A DNA stretch of 64,000 nt from an uncultured Dokdonia sp. Lineage in GTDB: Bacteria; Bacteroidota; Bacteroidia; Flavobacteriales; Flavobacteriaceae. Below, in pieces: positions 17,219-27,596 of this stretch. Each line of letters opens with the position of its first letter. Positions within the stretch are counted from its first letter, which is position 1. The stretch spans positions 1 to 64,000 of the forward strand of contig NZ_CANMDS010000007.1 of the NCBI RefSeq assembly GCF_947496725.1, given 5' to 3'. The position numbers were made by a program, and so were the translations under genes. The notes beneath the pieces were generated by a model, which was given only the letters and a program-made list of their open reading frames with translations, was not told the DNA's origin and did no database searches.

Positions 17219-19597
17219 CTAAAATTTAAAATTATAGGTAACCGCAGGAATGATTCCAAAAATGGCAGTTCTTACTGCCTCGTTATTACCAGTGTCTGCG
17301 TTTTGTCGAAAGTTTATAGAGGCGGCATTACGGCGGTTATAGGCATTATAAATACTAAAAACCCATTCTGATTGCCACGATCTGTTCTTGTTTTTTTCTG
17401 GCGTAAGTGTCGCGCTTAAGTCTAGTCTATGGTAACTAGGTAATCTTTGCTCATTACGGGGTCCATATGTAGGGATGACAATACCTTGAAATTCAAATTG
17501 CCCCACTGGGAAGTTAGTAGGCTGCCCTGTTTGAAATAAGAAATTACTTCCAAATTTCCATTTATCACTAAGCTCATAATTAAGATTCATAGAGATATCG
17601 TGAGTTTTATCATAAGGTGTGTTATACCATTGCCCGCGATTAATACCTAACTCATTTGCAGTTCGACCCGGGGTGCGCTGTTCAGACTTAGATAAAGTAT
17701 ATGCTAGAAAGCCTTTAAATTTTCCGTCATTTTTACGCAATAAAAATTCAAGTCCATAAGCTCTTGCTTCGCCTTGTAAGATAACTTGCTCTATGGCTTC
17801 GTTTGCAATGAGTTGAGCACCGTCTATATAGTCTATGCGACCATCTATGTCTTTATAAAAAGCCTCGGTCTCTATGGTATACTCACTGCTACCTATCTCA
17901 AGGTTTTTAAAATAACCTATAGCATATTGATCCAGTTGTTGTGGTGCAGTAAACTCACCACTAGGTGTCCAGATATCAAGCGGAGTAGGGGAGCTTGTGT
18001 TAGATAATAAATGCAAGTATTGTACTAGTCTAGTATAACTCGCCTTGATAGACGTATCGTCATTAAAAGCATAAGAAGCCGCAATGCGAGGTTCAAGCGC
18101 ATTAAATGTTGCTAGCTTATCTCCTCTAGAAAAAGATGTATCTACACCTATAGGGTCTTCACTTTGGTATATAAGTAAGAAAGGATCAAAAGATACTGGC
18201 TGGTCATCTCTGTAAATGTTAACCTCGTCTTGTCCTAATCTCGTAAAATTACTAAAGCGTAAACCATACTCAACTGTAAGGTTTTGGGATAATTTATGCT
18301 CTACGTCTACATATGCAGCAAACTCATTTGCATATTTTTTTACAAGCTGCTCTTCTACAATACCAGAGTCTGGACCATTAGGTTGAATTTTACCAGGATT
18401 AAAAGTATAGTATAAGTTATTAATACCTGAGTAGATCTTCATCTTGTCGTTAAGGTAGTGGGTAAGATCATATTTGATATTTATATTATTAATACCAGAG
18501 TTCCACTCAAAGCCTACAAAATCTAGATCAAGCCCATAGTAGTAATCACTATAAATAAGAGAGGCGTTTGAAAATAGCTTGTCACTAAAAATGTGATTCC
18601 ATCTTAAATTACCTACCGCATTACCATATACATTTTTAAAACTATCGCTTACGCTAAAAAGGTCTCGACCAAAATAACCAGATAGATACAAGCTATTATT
18701 ATCGTTGATCTTATAATTAATTTTTGTATTAAGATCGTAGAAATAGGCTTTATTGTCTATATCAAATAATGGTAAAAATAAATGTGCATAAGATGCTCTA
18801 CCGCCAAAAAGGAAAGCTGCTTTATCCTCTACAATAGGTCCTTCTACCAGCAGTCTACTTGCCACAGCGCCTATACCTCCAGTAACCTTTGTTTTCTTGC
18901 TATTACCTTCCTTTTGATAAATATCCAGAACAGAAGACACACGTCCACCATATCTAGCTGGTATGCCTCCTTTATATAGTTTCAAATCCTTAATAGCATC
19001 TGGGTTAAACACGGAAAAGAAACCAAAGAGGTGTGAGGAGTTAAAAATAGTAGCCTCGTCTAGAAGTATTAAGTTTTGATCTGCAGCGCCACCTCGTACA
19101 TTAAATCCAGAGGCTCCCTCACCAGCACTCGTTACACCAGGCAGCAGGAGTATCGCTTTTATAACATCTGCTTCTCCTAGTACAACTGGGATGCTTTTTA
19201 TAGACTCAGAAGTGAGTGCGTTTACACTCATTTGTGGTTTGCGTATTCTCACACGTTCTACCTTCTCTTCTATGACAATCTCATCTAGTTGTTCTAGTGA
19301 TGTAGAGAGAGCTATATTGTTACGTATATCTTTATTGAGCTCTATAGTTTCTATAACATCTTTATAGCCTAAGTAGCTTACCTGTACCTTATAAATGCCT
19401 TCGGGTAGGGTGATAGAGTAAAAGCCATATGAGTTAGTCACAACACCATCATTAAGCTCAGGAAACAAGATGCTTACTCCTATCAAGGTTTCATTACTTG
19501 ATACATCTGTAATGGTACCGCTCAGCGTGTATTTTTCTTGAGAGAGTAGGGGGTGTAACGACCCTAAAAATATCAGTACGTATAAAATATTTTTCAT
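17219..19597 (-). CDS. TonB-dependent outer membrane receptor
   Basis: Outer membrane receptor of about 792 residues with a carboxypeptidase-like N-terminal domain (YTLSGTITDVSSNETLIGVSI). A plug follows (VIKAILLLPGVTSAGEGASGFNVRGGAADQNLILLDEATIF), then the barrel, ending in a terminal Phe strand (IFGIIPAVTYNFKF). The preferred start is the ATG at 19597, which opens a clean signal peptide (MKNILYVLIFLGSLHPLLSQ). An upstream ATG at 19666 would add 23 residues and lies inside the terminator loop region. It forms a two-gene unit with the DUF4249 lipoprotein. Substrate unknown. Confidence 0.86.
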   Translation of the reverse strand: MKNILYVLIFLGSLHPLLSQEKYTLSGTITDVSSNETLIGVSILFPELNDGVVTNSYGFYSITLPEGIYKVQVSYLGYKDVIETIELNKDIRNNIALSTSLEQLDEIVIEEKVERVRIRKPQMSVNALTSESIKSIPVVLGEADVIKAILLLPGVTSAGEGASGFNVRGGAADQNLILLDEATIFNSSHLFGFFSVFNPDAIKDLKLYKGGIPARYGGRVSSVLDIYQKEGNSKKTKVTGGIGAVASRLLVEGPIVEDKAAFLFGGRASYAHLFLPLFDIDNKAYFYDLNTKINYKINDNNSLYLSGYFGRDLFSVSDSFKNVYGNAVGNLRWNHIFSDKLFSNASLIYSDYYYGLDLDFVGFEWNSGINNINIKYDLTHYLNDKMKIYSGINNLYYTFNPGKIQPNGPDSGIVEEQLVKKYANEFAAYVDVEHKLSQNLTVEYGLRFSNFTRLGQDEVNIYRDDQPVSFDPFLLIYQSEDPIGVDTSFSRGDKLATFNALEPRIAASYAFNDDTSIKASYTRLVQYLHLLSNTSSPTPLDIWTPSGEFTAPQQLDQYAIGYFKNLEIGSSEYTIETEAFYKDIDGRIDYIDGAQLIANEAIEQVILQGEARAYGLEFLLRKNDGKFKGFLAYTLSKSEQRTPGRTANELGINRGQWYNTPYDKTHDISMNLNYELSDKWKFGSNFLFQTGQPTNFPVGQFEFQGIVIPTYGPRNEQRLPSYHRLDLSATLTPEKNKNRSWQSEWVFSIYNAYNRRNAASINFRQNADTGNNEAVRTAIFGIIPAVTYNFKF

Positions 19598-19645
19598 TGT
19601 AAAGATTTGAAGTAAAGCTAGTGACAAAATACCGATAAACTTGTT

Positions 19646-19682
19646 AAAAATAAAAAGCCTCTTCATAAATGAAGAGGCTTTT
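19646..19682 (-). terminator. Intrinsic terminator of icd
   Basis: 13-bp perfect stem (19653-19665 with 19670-19682) with a four-base loop; T-rich tail on the minus strand. It lies after the icd stop and after a palindrome copy, which shows that the palindrome is not itself the terminator. Confidence 0.88.
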
Positions 19683-19695
19683 GTGGGTGATGATT

Positions 19696-19713
19696 ACGCT
19701 TTCGCGAAAGCGT
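19696..19713. repeat. Iterated palindrome, intergenic copy
   Basis: Perfect ACGCTTTCGCGAAAGCGT, seven bases after the icd stop and before the icd terminator. Confidence 0.95.
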
Positions 19714-19720
19714 AAAAACC

Positions 19721-21943
<2,223 letters not shown>

Positions 21944-21999
21944 TCAGGAGTTTTTTTATTTAATAAATCAGTTGAAATTTACTTGCTGAGCAAGCCTAG

Positions 22000-22007
22000 C
22001 AAATATA
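22000..22007 (-). promoter_or_regulatory. -7 promoter element of icd
   Basis: TATATTTG on the minus strand is a full match to TAnnTTTG, 56 bases before the icd start. No good -33 TTG. Confidence 0.5.
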
Positions 22008-22153
22008 GTAATTTGTAGGGCATTTTTCCACCTAAAATCACGTCTAACTTAAGTCACCTTTTCTGTTAATTTCAGCCTAATTATTTATGTTTATCTATCA
22101 CAAAACTCGCTATGCTTCTTATTTGATATTTTGACAATATGTCTGTATTACAA

Positions 22154-23134
22154 TTATTGTTTTGTAAGTCTAAAAGTGGAAGGAGTTACAGGCCAACCAC
22201 AAAATCCGTCATTACCTTCAAATCCTTCAATAAAACGTAAATCAAATACCGTGTCGTCTATTTCGTCTATTGTGCCGTTTAAATCGTTAGATGGACCTAA
22301 TAGCACTTGATGGTCAGCTTCTACACGTGATGAACAGACTATAGCTGAGCGTATGTATCGAGTCATTATAGCTTGGTCACAGGCTATAGTAAACTCAACT
22401 TCAGATAATATAAATGTACCATCAAACATTTGTTGCGTGTCTCTAAATATTTCAAAATGACGAACATTAGGTCGTGATCTTTCAAGTGTAAATTGATTTG
22501 GAGTTATAAAAGTAGGACCATCAAATCCATTTACTACACTGTTGTAGTCATAAACTCCTGTAAACTTATCATTATCGATGCCTTCTACAACGTATATATC
22601 ATAGCTGAATGGAGAGTTTATTGAGCCTGGGTAACTTATAATAGGGCCTATGCTGTTCTCGTGATTAAAGGCCAGTCCATTGGTAAGATGCAGCGTCAAG
22701 TCTATAACAAATTTATCAGTACAAGATATTTCATTGATAGTAAGATTAGTGTTTTCAAGAAGCTCTTGGGTTGTTATTGTTAGTTCTGTGACTGGGTAAC
22801 CTCGCTCACCTTGTGTAAAATCTGATGCGCTAAGTGTTTTAAAGAGCACTGAAGATGTGCTATTGTCTCCATTTTCAGATGTTCGATCTACAAATGATAG
22901 AAAGACGTCTACACGGTCAAGTAATTCTCCCTCGTTTCCATCTTGCATCTCAAGGACGTAAGAAATAGGTGTAGCAGGTGATTGTACATCATATACTGAG
23001 TTGTTAATTGCGCGGGTACGTAGCACAGCTCCGTTTCTTACGTTATCTAAGACATAATTAATTGCGTTGTCTGGTTCTTCACAAGATGTAAAAACCAATA
23101 GTGATACTATCACTGATAGGTATATTATTTTCAT
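22154..23134 (-). CDS. Lipoprotein of unknown function
   Basis: I do not recognise the family. The protein has 326 residues with a lipoprotein signal (LLVFTSC, Cys18), then a beta-rich body with several cysteines (near residues 140, 250, 268 and a C-terminal FCGWPVTPSTF). The style is that of Bacteroidetes cell-surface lipoproteins associated with SusC/SusD-type systems, but no SusCD gene is adjacent. The upstream region to 23250 contains an isolated terminator. It is a single gene on the minus strand. Confidence 0.7.
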   Translation of the reverse strand: MKIIYLSVIVSLLVFTSCEEPDNAINYVLDNVRNGAVLRTRAINNSVYDVQSPATPISYVLEMQDGNEGELLDRVDVFLSFVDRTSENGDNSTSSVLFKTLSASDFTQGERGYPVTELTITTQELLENTNLTINEISCTDKFVIDLTLHLTNGLAFNHENSIGPIISYPGSINSPFSYDIYVVEGIDNDKFTGVYDYNSVVNGFDGPTFITPNQFTLERSRPNVRHFEIFRDTQQMFDGTFILSEVEFTIACDQAIMTRYIRSAIVCSSRVEADHQVLLGPSNDLNGTIDEIDDTVFDLRFIEGFEGNDGFCGWPVTPSTFRLTKQ

Positions 23135-23246
23135 ATTTGATTGATGTTTAGTTAGTTTTAAATATCGTGGGAAATGTTAAAATAATAGTACTATCCGATA
23201 AAAGTTTCCACAAGTTTTGAGCATTATAACGTTCATTTATATAAAA

Positions 23247-23291
23247 AACAAAAGCCATATCCCTGTACAAAGTACGTTGATATGGCTTTTT
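23247..23291. terminator. Strong bidirectional terminator with no obvious gene to serve
   Basis: 12-bp perfect stem (23250-23261, GCCATATC arm, with 23279-23290) whose loop can fold further (GTAC/GTAC). A-run left, T-run right. It lies upstream of the lipoprotein gene and 430 bases after rplS, which already has its own terminator. Confidence 0.8.
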
Positions 23292-23662
23292 AGAAATTGC
23301 TTTACCGGTAAACCCTTGAAGTTTTATAACAGTGTTTTAATGACTGTAACCGTTCAATTTCTGCTGAAATAGTGTTGTTTGTCAATATAAAACAAACTAT
23401 CTCAGGGGTGTCGCGTTACTTAAGATTATTTAATAAGTAGATGATTTACAATATCTACTCATCTAGCTTGTGCAGCGGGTCTTATTAGTAACCACAACTT
23501 AACTAAAATAATATGGTAATACTATTGTAGTTTTCTGGATGGTTAAAATCGTCTAGTGGATTAGAACTATATAAATGTAGTAATAGTTTTGATTCGTTAG
23601 TTTAAAATGTATTTATTTAATTTTCAACCTATTATTAACTTGAGTTCTTAACTTTTGTTCAT
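23292..23662. other. Gene-free stretch between two terminators
   Basis: About 370 A+T-rich bases with no open frame of note, bounded by the rplS terminator and by the orphan terminator at 23247-23291. I see no tRNA, tmRNA or 6S-like fold by eye. A small RNA on the minus strand ending at the orphan terminator is possible. Confidence 0.4.
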
Positions 23663-23696
23663 AAAAAAAAGCCTCACTATAAAAGTGAAGCTTTTT
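23663..23696 (-). terminator. Intrinsic terminator of rplS
   Basis: The minus-strand stem (AAAAGCTTCACT with AGTGAGGCTTTT) is complete only when a G-U wobble on the minus-strand RNA is allowed, and it runs into eight T. This supports rplS as the gene it serves. Confidence 0.85.
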
Positions 23697-23717
23697 GAAT
23701 AAAATTGTCCAGTAAGA

Positions 23718-24068
23718 CTATCCGCGTCTTTCTTTGATACGGGCTTTCTTACCTGTAAGACCTCTGAAGTAGAAGATACGTGCACGACGTACAATACCTC
23801 TTTTGTTTACTTCAATCTTCTGGATAGCTGGAAGGTTAAGCGGGAATACACGCTCTACACCTACAGTACCAGACATCTTACGAATTGTAAAAGTCTGAGT
23901 TCTTCCAGTACCTCTTAATTGTAATACAACTCCTCTAAAGAACTGTGTTCTACTTTTTTCACCTTCCTTAATTTCATAGTACACAGTGATAGTATCACCT
24001 GCAGCAAAGGTTGGGAAATCATTTTTTGGGATGAATTCGTCTTGTACGAATTTTACTAAATCTTCCAT
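23718..24068 (-). CDS. rplS: 50S ribosomal protein L19
   Basis: Structural protein of the large ribosomal subunit at the 30S-50S interface. 116 residues, normal length, with FAAGDTITVYYEIKEGEKSRTQFFRGVVLQLRG near the N-terminus and the basic C-terminus RRARIFYFRGLTGKKARIKERR. Unlike many bacteria, no trmD or rimM is adjacent. Single gene with its own terminator. Confidence 0.96.
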   Translation of the reverse strand: MEDLVKFVQDEFIPKNDFPTFAAGDTITVYYEIKEGEKSRTQFFRGVVLQLRGTGRTQTFTIRKMSGTVGVERVFPLNLPAIQKIEVNKRGIVRRARIFYFRGLTGKKARIKERRG

Positions 24069-24194
24069 TTTATGGATATTAAAGTGATTTTACGTTAGGG
24101 CAACATTCACGAACATCGTCAGAGGTTAGCCTAAGCGGGTGCAATATTACTTGCGGTTTTAAATTTTTTAAAATGCCTTTTAATGTAATTTTTA

Positions 24195-24210
24195 ACGCTT
24201 TCGCGAAAGC
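24195..24210. repeat. Iterated palindrome, intergenic copy
   Basis: ACGCTTTCGCGAAAGC, last two bases of the right arm changed. Between rpsT and rplS, about 80 bases after the rpsT stop. Confidence 0.9.
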
Positions 24211-24229
24211 AATACTAAGCAGCATTTTA

Positions 24230-24271
24230 AATAACAAAAAGAACCCCTATATAAATATAGAAGTTCTCTGT
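24230..24271 (-). terminator. Intrinsic terminator of rpsT
   Basis: On the minus strand AGAACTTCTATA pairs with TATAGGGGTTCT through two G-U wobbles and is followed by T-rich sequence. On the plus strand the same bases would mismatch, so it is specific to the rpsT direction. Confidence 0.8.
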
Positions 24272-24291
24272 ATGTCTATAACGTATAACCC

Positions 24292-24543
24292 TTAAAGAGC
24301 TGCTACGTGCTTTGCAAGCTTAGATTTTAAGTTAGCAGCTTTATTATCGTGGATAATATTGCGTTTAGCTAACTTATCAATCATAGAAGCTACTGCTGGA
24401 TATAAAGCCTGAGCATCTTTTTGCTCAGTCATATCGCGTAATCTCTTAATCGCGTTACGAGTCGTTCTGTGCTGGTAACGATTTCTAAGACGCTTTGCTT
24501 CGTTGCTTCTAATTCTCTTTAAAGCTGACTTGTGATTTGCCAT
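24292..24543 (-). CDS. rpsT: 30S ribosomal protein S20
   Basis: Small-subunit protein binding 16S rRNA. 83 residues with the standard start MANHKSALKRIRSNEAKRLRN and a helix-rich basic body; normal length. It begins about 30 bases downstream of two tRNA-Glu genes on the same strand, with no terminator between, so it is probably released from a tRNA-rpsT precursor by tRNA processing. Confidence 0.96.
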   Translation of the reverse strand: MANHKSALKRIRSNEAKRLRNRYQHRTTRNAIKRLRDMTEQKDAQALYPAVASMIDKLAKRNIIHDNKAANLKSKLAKHVAAL

Positions 24544-24574
24544 TATTGTTTTTTCTAAATAATTATAAAAATTG

Positions 24575-24646
24575 TAGCCCGTAGGGGAATCGAACCCCTC
24601 TTACATGGATGAAAACCATGCGTCCTAGCCGATAGACGAACGGGCC
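24575..24646 (-). tRNA. tRNA-Glu (UUC), promoter-distal copy
   Basis: Cloverleaf on the minus strand: acceptor GGCCCGT with ACGGGCT (first pair G-U), anticodon stem CATGG/CCATG with loop TTTTCAT giving anticodon TTC, T arm GAGGGGTTCGATTCCCCT. CCA is not encoded. Identical to the copy 57 bases upstream. Confidence 0.95.
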
Positions 24647-24703
24647 AGAAATTCTAGATTCATATTTCTCAATATTACCTCTAGAATTGTAAATCAAAAA
24701 TTG

Positions 24704-24775
24704 TAGCCCGTAGGGGAATCGAACCCCTCTTACATGGATGAAAACCATGCGTCCTAGCCGATAGACGAACGGGCC
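24704..24775 (-). tRNA. tRNA-Glu (UUC), promoter-proximal copy
   Basis: Same 72-base sequence as the second copy, anticodon TTC. It lies about 20 bases after a near-ideal promoter. The short flank TTGTA after the 3' end is also shared, consistent with a recent tandem duplication. Confidence 0.95.
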
Positions 24776-24801
24776 TAGAACAATCGCTTAAATTGCGGAT
24801 G

Positions 24802-24832
24802 CAAAAATAAACATATTTCTAGATGATGCAAA
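24802..24832 (-). promoter_or_regulatory. Promoter of the tRNA-Glu/rpsT unit
   Basis: On the minus strand TTTG, 19 bases, TATTTTTG: an exact match to the Bacteroidetes consensus TTTG-N19-TAnnTTTG. Transcription should start around 24795, about 20 bases before the first tRNA. Confidence 0.8.
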
Positions 24833-24859
24833 CCATTTTTAAACTTTTTTTAAACTTTT

Positions 24860-26338
24860 TTAGTAAGCCTTGGCAAACAGCACTCTACGAGACGAACTTT
24901 TTCCAGAAAATACACAAGTTCCTTCTTCAATAATTGCATCCATAGGAATACATCTGATAGTTGCTTTAGTAATTTCTTTGATTTTGTCTTCAGTTTCGGT
25001 GGTGCCATCCCAGTGTGCGCTTATAAATCCACCTTTAGTGTTTAACACATCCTTGAATTCTTCAAAGGTGTCTACAGGTGTTATATGGTCGTTTCTGTAA
25101 TTCTTAGCCTTAGTGTAGAGATTTTCTTGTATCTCCTTTAAAAGTGTGATAACAGTTTCTACTACTGTTTCTTTTGCAATAAATTCCTTTGTTAATGTAT
25201 CTCTTCTAGCTAGTTCTACTGTGCGCTTCTCAAGATCTTTTGGTCCTATGCCTATTCTTAAAGGCACTCCTTTTAGTTCATACTCATTAAATTTCCATCC
25301 TGGTTTATGAGTATCTCTATTGTCAAATTTTACAGATACACCGTGTAGTTTCAGATCTTGCACCAGTTCATTTGCTACTTGAGATATAGCGTCAAGTTGC
25401 TCTTGGTTCTTGTAAATAGGAACAATTACTACCTGAAAAGGTGCTAAGTTAGGAGGTAGTACTAAGCCTTGATCATCACTATGTGTCATAATTAGTGCTC
25501 CCATAAGTCGTGTTGACACCCCCCAAGAGGTTGCCCAAACGTGCTCTTGTTTTCCTTGGTTTGAGGTAAATTTAACATCGAATGCTTTTGCAAAATTCTG
25601 ACCTAAGAAGTGAGAGGTTCCTGCTTGTAGTGCTTTACCGTCTTGCATAAGCGCCTCTATGCAATAGGTCTCATCTGCACCTGCAAAGCGTTCACTTTCT
25701 GTTTTAACTCCTTTTATAACGGGTACAGCAAGAAAGTTTTCTGCAAACTCTGCATACACATTATTCATAAGCTCAGCTTCTTGTAGTGCTTCTTCTTTTG
25801 TTGCGTGTGCCGTATGTCCCTCTTGCCATAAAAATTCTGCCGTTCTTAAGAAAAGGCGTGTGCGCATTTCCCATCTTACAACATTTGCCCATTGATTAAT
25901 AAGTAATGGAAGGTCTCTATACGACTGTATCCAGCCTTTGTAAGTATTCCATATAATAGCTTCACTTGTAGGTCTTACTATTAATTCTTCTTCTAGTTTT
26001 GCATTAGGATCTACTATAAGCTTGCTTGAATCTTCTGGATCTGTCTTTAATCTGTAGTGAGTAACTACAGCACATTCCTTAGCAAAACCTTCGGCGTTTT
26101 TTTCTTCAGCCTCAAATAAGCTTTTTGGGACAAATAATGGAAAATATGCATTCTCGTGTCCTGTCTCCTTAAACATACGGTCAAGCTCTGCTTGCATTTT
26201 TTCCCAGATTGCATATCCGTAGGGTTTAATTACCATACAACCGCGTACTGCAGAATTTTCTGCAAGATCTGCTTGAACTACTAGCTCGTTATACCATTTT
26301 GAATAATCTTCACTCCTTTTTGTGAGTTTCTTGCCCAT
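24860..26338 (-). CDS. proS: Prolyl-tRNA synthetase, archaeal/eukaryotic-like short type
   Basis: Charges tRNA-Pro with proline in the cytosol. 492 residues, without the editing (INS) insertion of the classical bacterial type, so it is the ProS-type-3 form. Class II motifs are visible: [11 protein letters not shown] near motif 1, [18 protein letters not shown] as motif 2 area, and the [27 protein letters not shown] motif 3 region. It has the anticodon-binding domain and the C-terminal zinc-like fold ending [18 protein letters not shown]. Divergent from the Arg/Ser-rich lipoprotein gene. Confidence 0.93.
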   Translation of the reverse strand: MGKKLTKRSEDYSKWYNELVVQADLAENSAVRGCMVIKPYGYAIWEKMQAELDRMFKETGHENAYFPLFVPKSLFEAEEKNAEGFAKECAVVTHYRLKTDPEDSSKLIVDPNAKLEEELIVRPTSEAIIWNTYKGWIQSYRDLPLLINQWANVVRWEMRTRLFLRTAEFLWQEGHTAHATKEEALQEAELMNNVYAEFAENFLAVPVIKGVKTESERFAGADETYCIEALMQDGKALQAGTSHFLGQNFAKAFDVKFTSNQGKQEHVWATSWGVSTRLMGALIMTHSDDQGLVLPPNLAPFQVVIVPIYKNQEQLDAISQVANELVQDLKLHGVSVKFDNRDTHKPGWKFNEYELKGVPLRIGIGPKDLEKRTVELARRDTLTKEFIAKETVVETVITLLKEIQENLYTKAKNYRNDHITPVDTFEEFKDVLNTKGGFISAHWDGTTETEDKIKEITKATIRCIPMDAIIEEGTCVFSGKSSSRRVLFAKAY

Positions 26339-26439
26339 AAAAACCTATTTTGGCACAAATATTGTGACTTTGCTTATCGTAAAATTACCAAGCGAAATTA
26401 GGTATTTTTACACCAAGCAACAATTAAAACAGCACCGAT

Positions 26440-27561
26440 ATGAATTTTTCTACATCACTCAGAACCTCAATTAAGAGTTTATCATTATCTGCACTGGCAG
26501 CTACATTACTAGTTGCTTGTAGTGCATCACAAACAGTTTATGACGATGATGGTATTTATAGTAGTAACGAAAGTGCTAATTCAACTACCCAAGAAGCGAC
26601 TACTTCAAATGGGTCTAACACACAAGTCTATAAAAACTATTTTGAAAAGGGTGCCCAAGAACTTGGAGAGATTCAAGAAGAAGGAGCCATATTTACAGAT
26701 ATAGAAGAATATTCTTCTGAAGATAGTAATGCTATCTATGTTGACGGAACAGATTTTGAATCTGCTACCGGTTATGGTGCTTGGGGTGACGAAGTTCAAG
26801 ATGTGCAAGTAACGATTTATAACAATAGTCCTTTATGGGGATGGAATCGCTGGGGCGGCTTTGGCTGGAACGGTGGCTTTGGCTGGGGTAGAGGCTTTGG
26901 CTGGGGAGGAAACTTCTGGTCACCTTGGTATGGTGGTGGTTATTATAACCCTTTCTGGGGTGGAGGCTTTGCTTACAATAGCCCATTTTACTATGGTAAT
27001 TTTAACCATTTTAATAATAACTTTTATTACGGAAACCGTAGATATAACGGTAATAGAGTAGCTTACAATACAGGTAGAAGATCGATAAACGGTTCTGGAA
27101 GAAGAATGGGAGCAACAGATGCTATCGCTGCATCAAGATCAAGATTAAGAACATCATCTAGAAGTAGAGCAACTTATAGTCGTAACAAAGGTACTGCAAG
27201 ACCTACATCTAACCGTAACGGTACTTATAGAAATGGAGTGTCTAGAGGAACGCCAAATTCAGCTCAAAGACCATCTACAGGTTCTAGACCTAATACGTAC
27301 TCAAGACCTTCTTCAAGAACAAGACCTACAACAAGACCTAGCAGTCGTCCTACTCGACCAAGCGGAACTCAGTCAAGACCTTCTTCAAGACCTAGTGGAA
27401 GTAAAGCAAGACCTTCTTCAAGGCCTTCTTCGAGACCTACGTCTAGACCTAGCTCTTCATCTAGAAGAAGTTCTTATAGTAGACCATCTTCTTCTTCATC
27501 TAGAAGCAGCGGATCAAGATCTAGCTCAAGTTCAAGCAGAAGCGGTGGACGCAGAGGATAA
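26440..27561 (+). CDS. Low-complexity Arg/Ser/Pro-rich lipoprotein
   Basis: Lipoprotein of 373 residues of unknown function. The signal peptide carries a lipobox LLVACS (Cys27). Three parts follow: an acidic stretch to about residue 125; a Gly/Trp/Tyr/Phe-rich block (about 130-200) with GFGWGRGFGWGG and similar runs; and a strongly basic tail from about 210 to the end made of S-R-P-S-S-R-P type repeats. This acid-aromatic-basic layout suggests a surface or envelope protein that self-associates or binds polymers; that is inference. Similar proteins stand between proS and a FadL-like gene in other Flavobacteria, as far as I recall. Confidence 0.75.
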   Translation: MNFSTSLRTSIKSLSLSALAATLLVACSASQTVYDDDGIYSSNESANSTTQEATTSNGSNTQVYKNYFEKGAQELGEIQEEGAIFTDIEEYSSEDSNAIYVDGTDFESATGYGAWGDEVQDVQVTIYNNSPLWGWNRWGGFGWNGGFGWGRGFGWGGNFWSPWYGGGYYNPFWGGGFAYNSPFYYGNFNHFNNNFYYGNRRYNGNRVAYNTGRRSINGSGRRMGATDAIAASRSRLRTSSRSRATYSRNKGTARPTSNRNGTYRNGVSRGTPNSAQRPSTGSRPNTYSRPSSRTRPTTRPSSRPTRPSGTQSRPSSRPSGSKARPSSRPSSRPTSRPSSSSRRSSYSRPSSSSSRSSGSRSSSSSSRSGGRRG

Positions 27562-27596
27562 TAACTGCTAACTACATTTTTAAAAAAAAACTACAT

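Noticed and set aside
19696-19713. Palindrome as a Rho-independent terminator
   Set aside because: No T-run follows the copies, and true terminators with T-runs lie beyond them behind icd, the DUF2911 gene and the ABC permease gene.
24563-24748. Frame with a repeated FIHVRGVRFPYG peptide
   Set aside because: It is the antisense-like reading of the two tRNA-Glu genes; the repeat is the tRNA duplication.
27233-27571. Leu/Asp-rich frame overlapping the Arg/Ser-rich lipoprotein
   Set aside because: Shifted reading of the same repetitive codons; the lipoprotein frame has the signal peptide.
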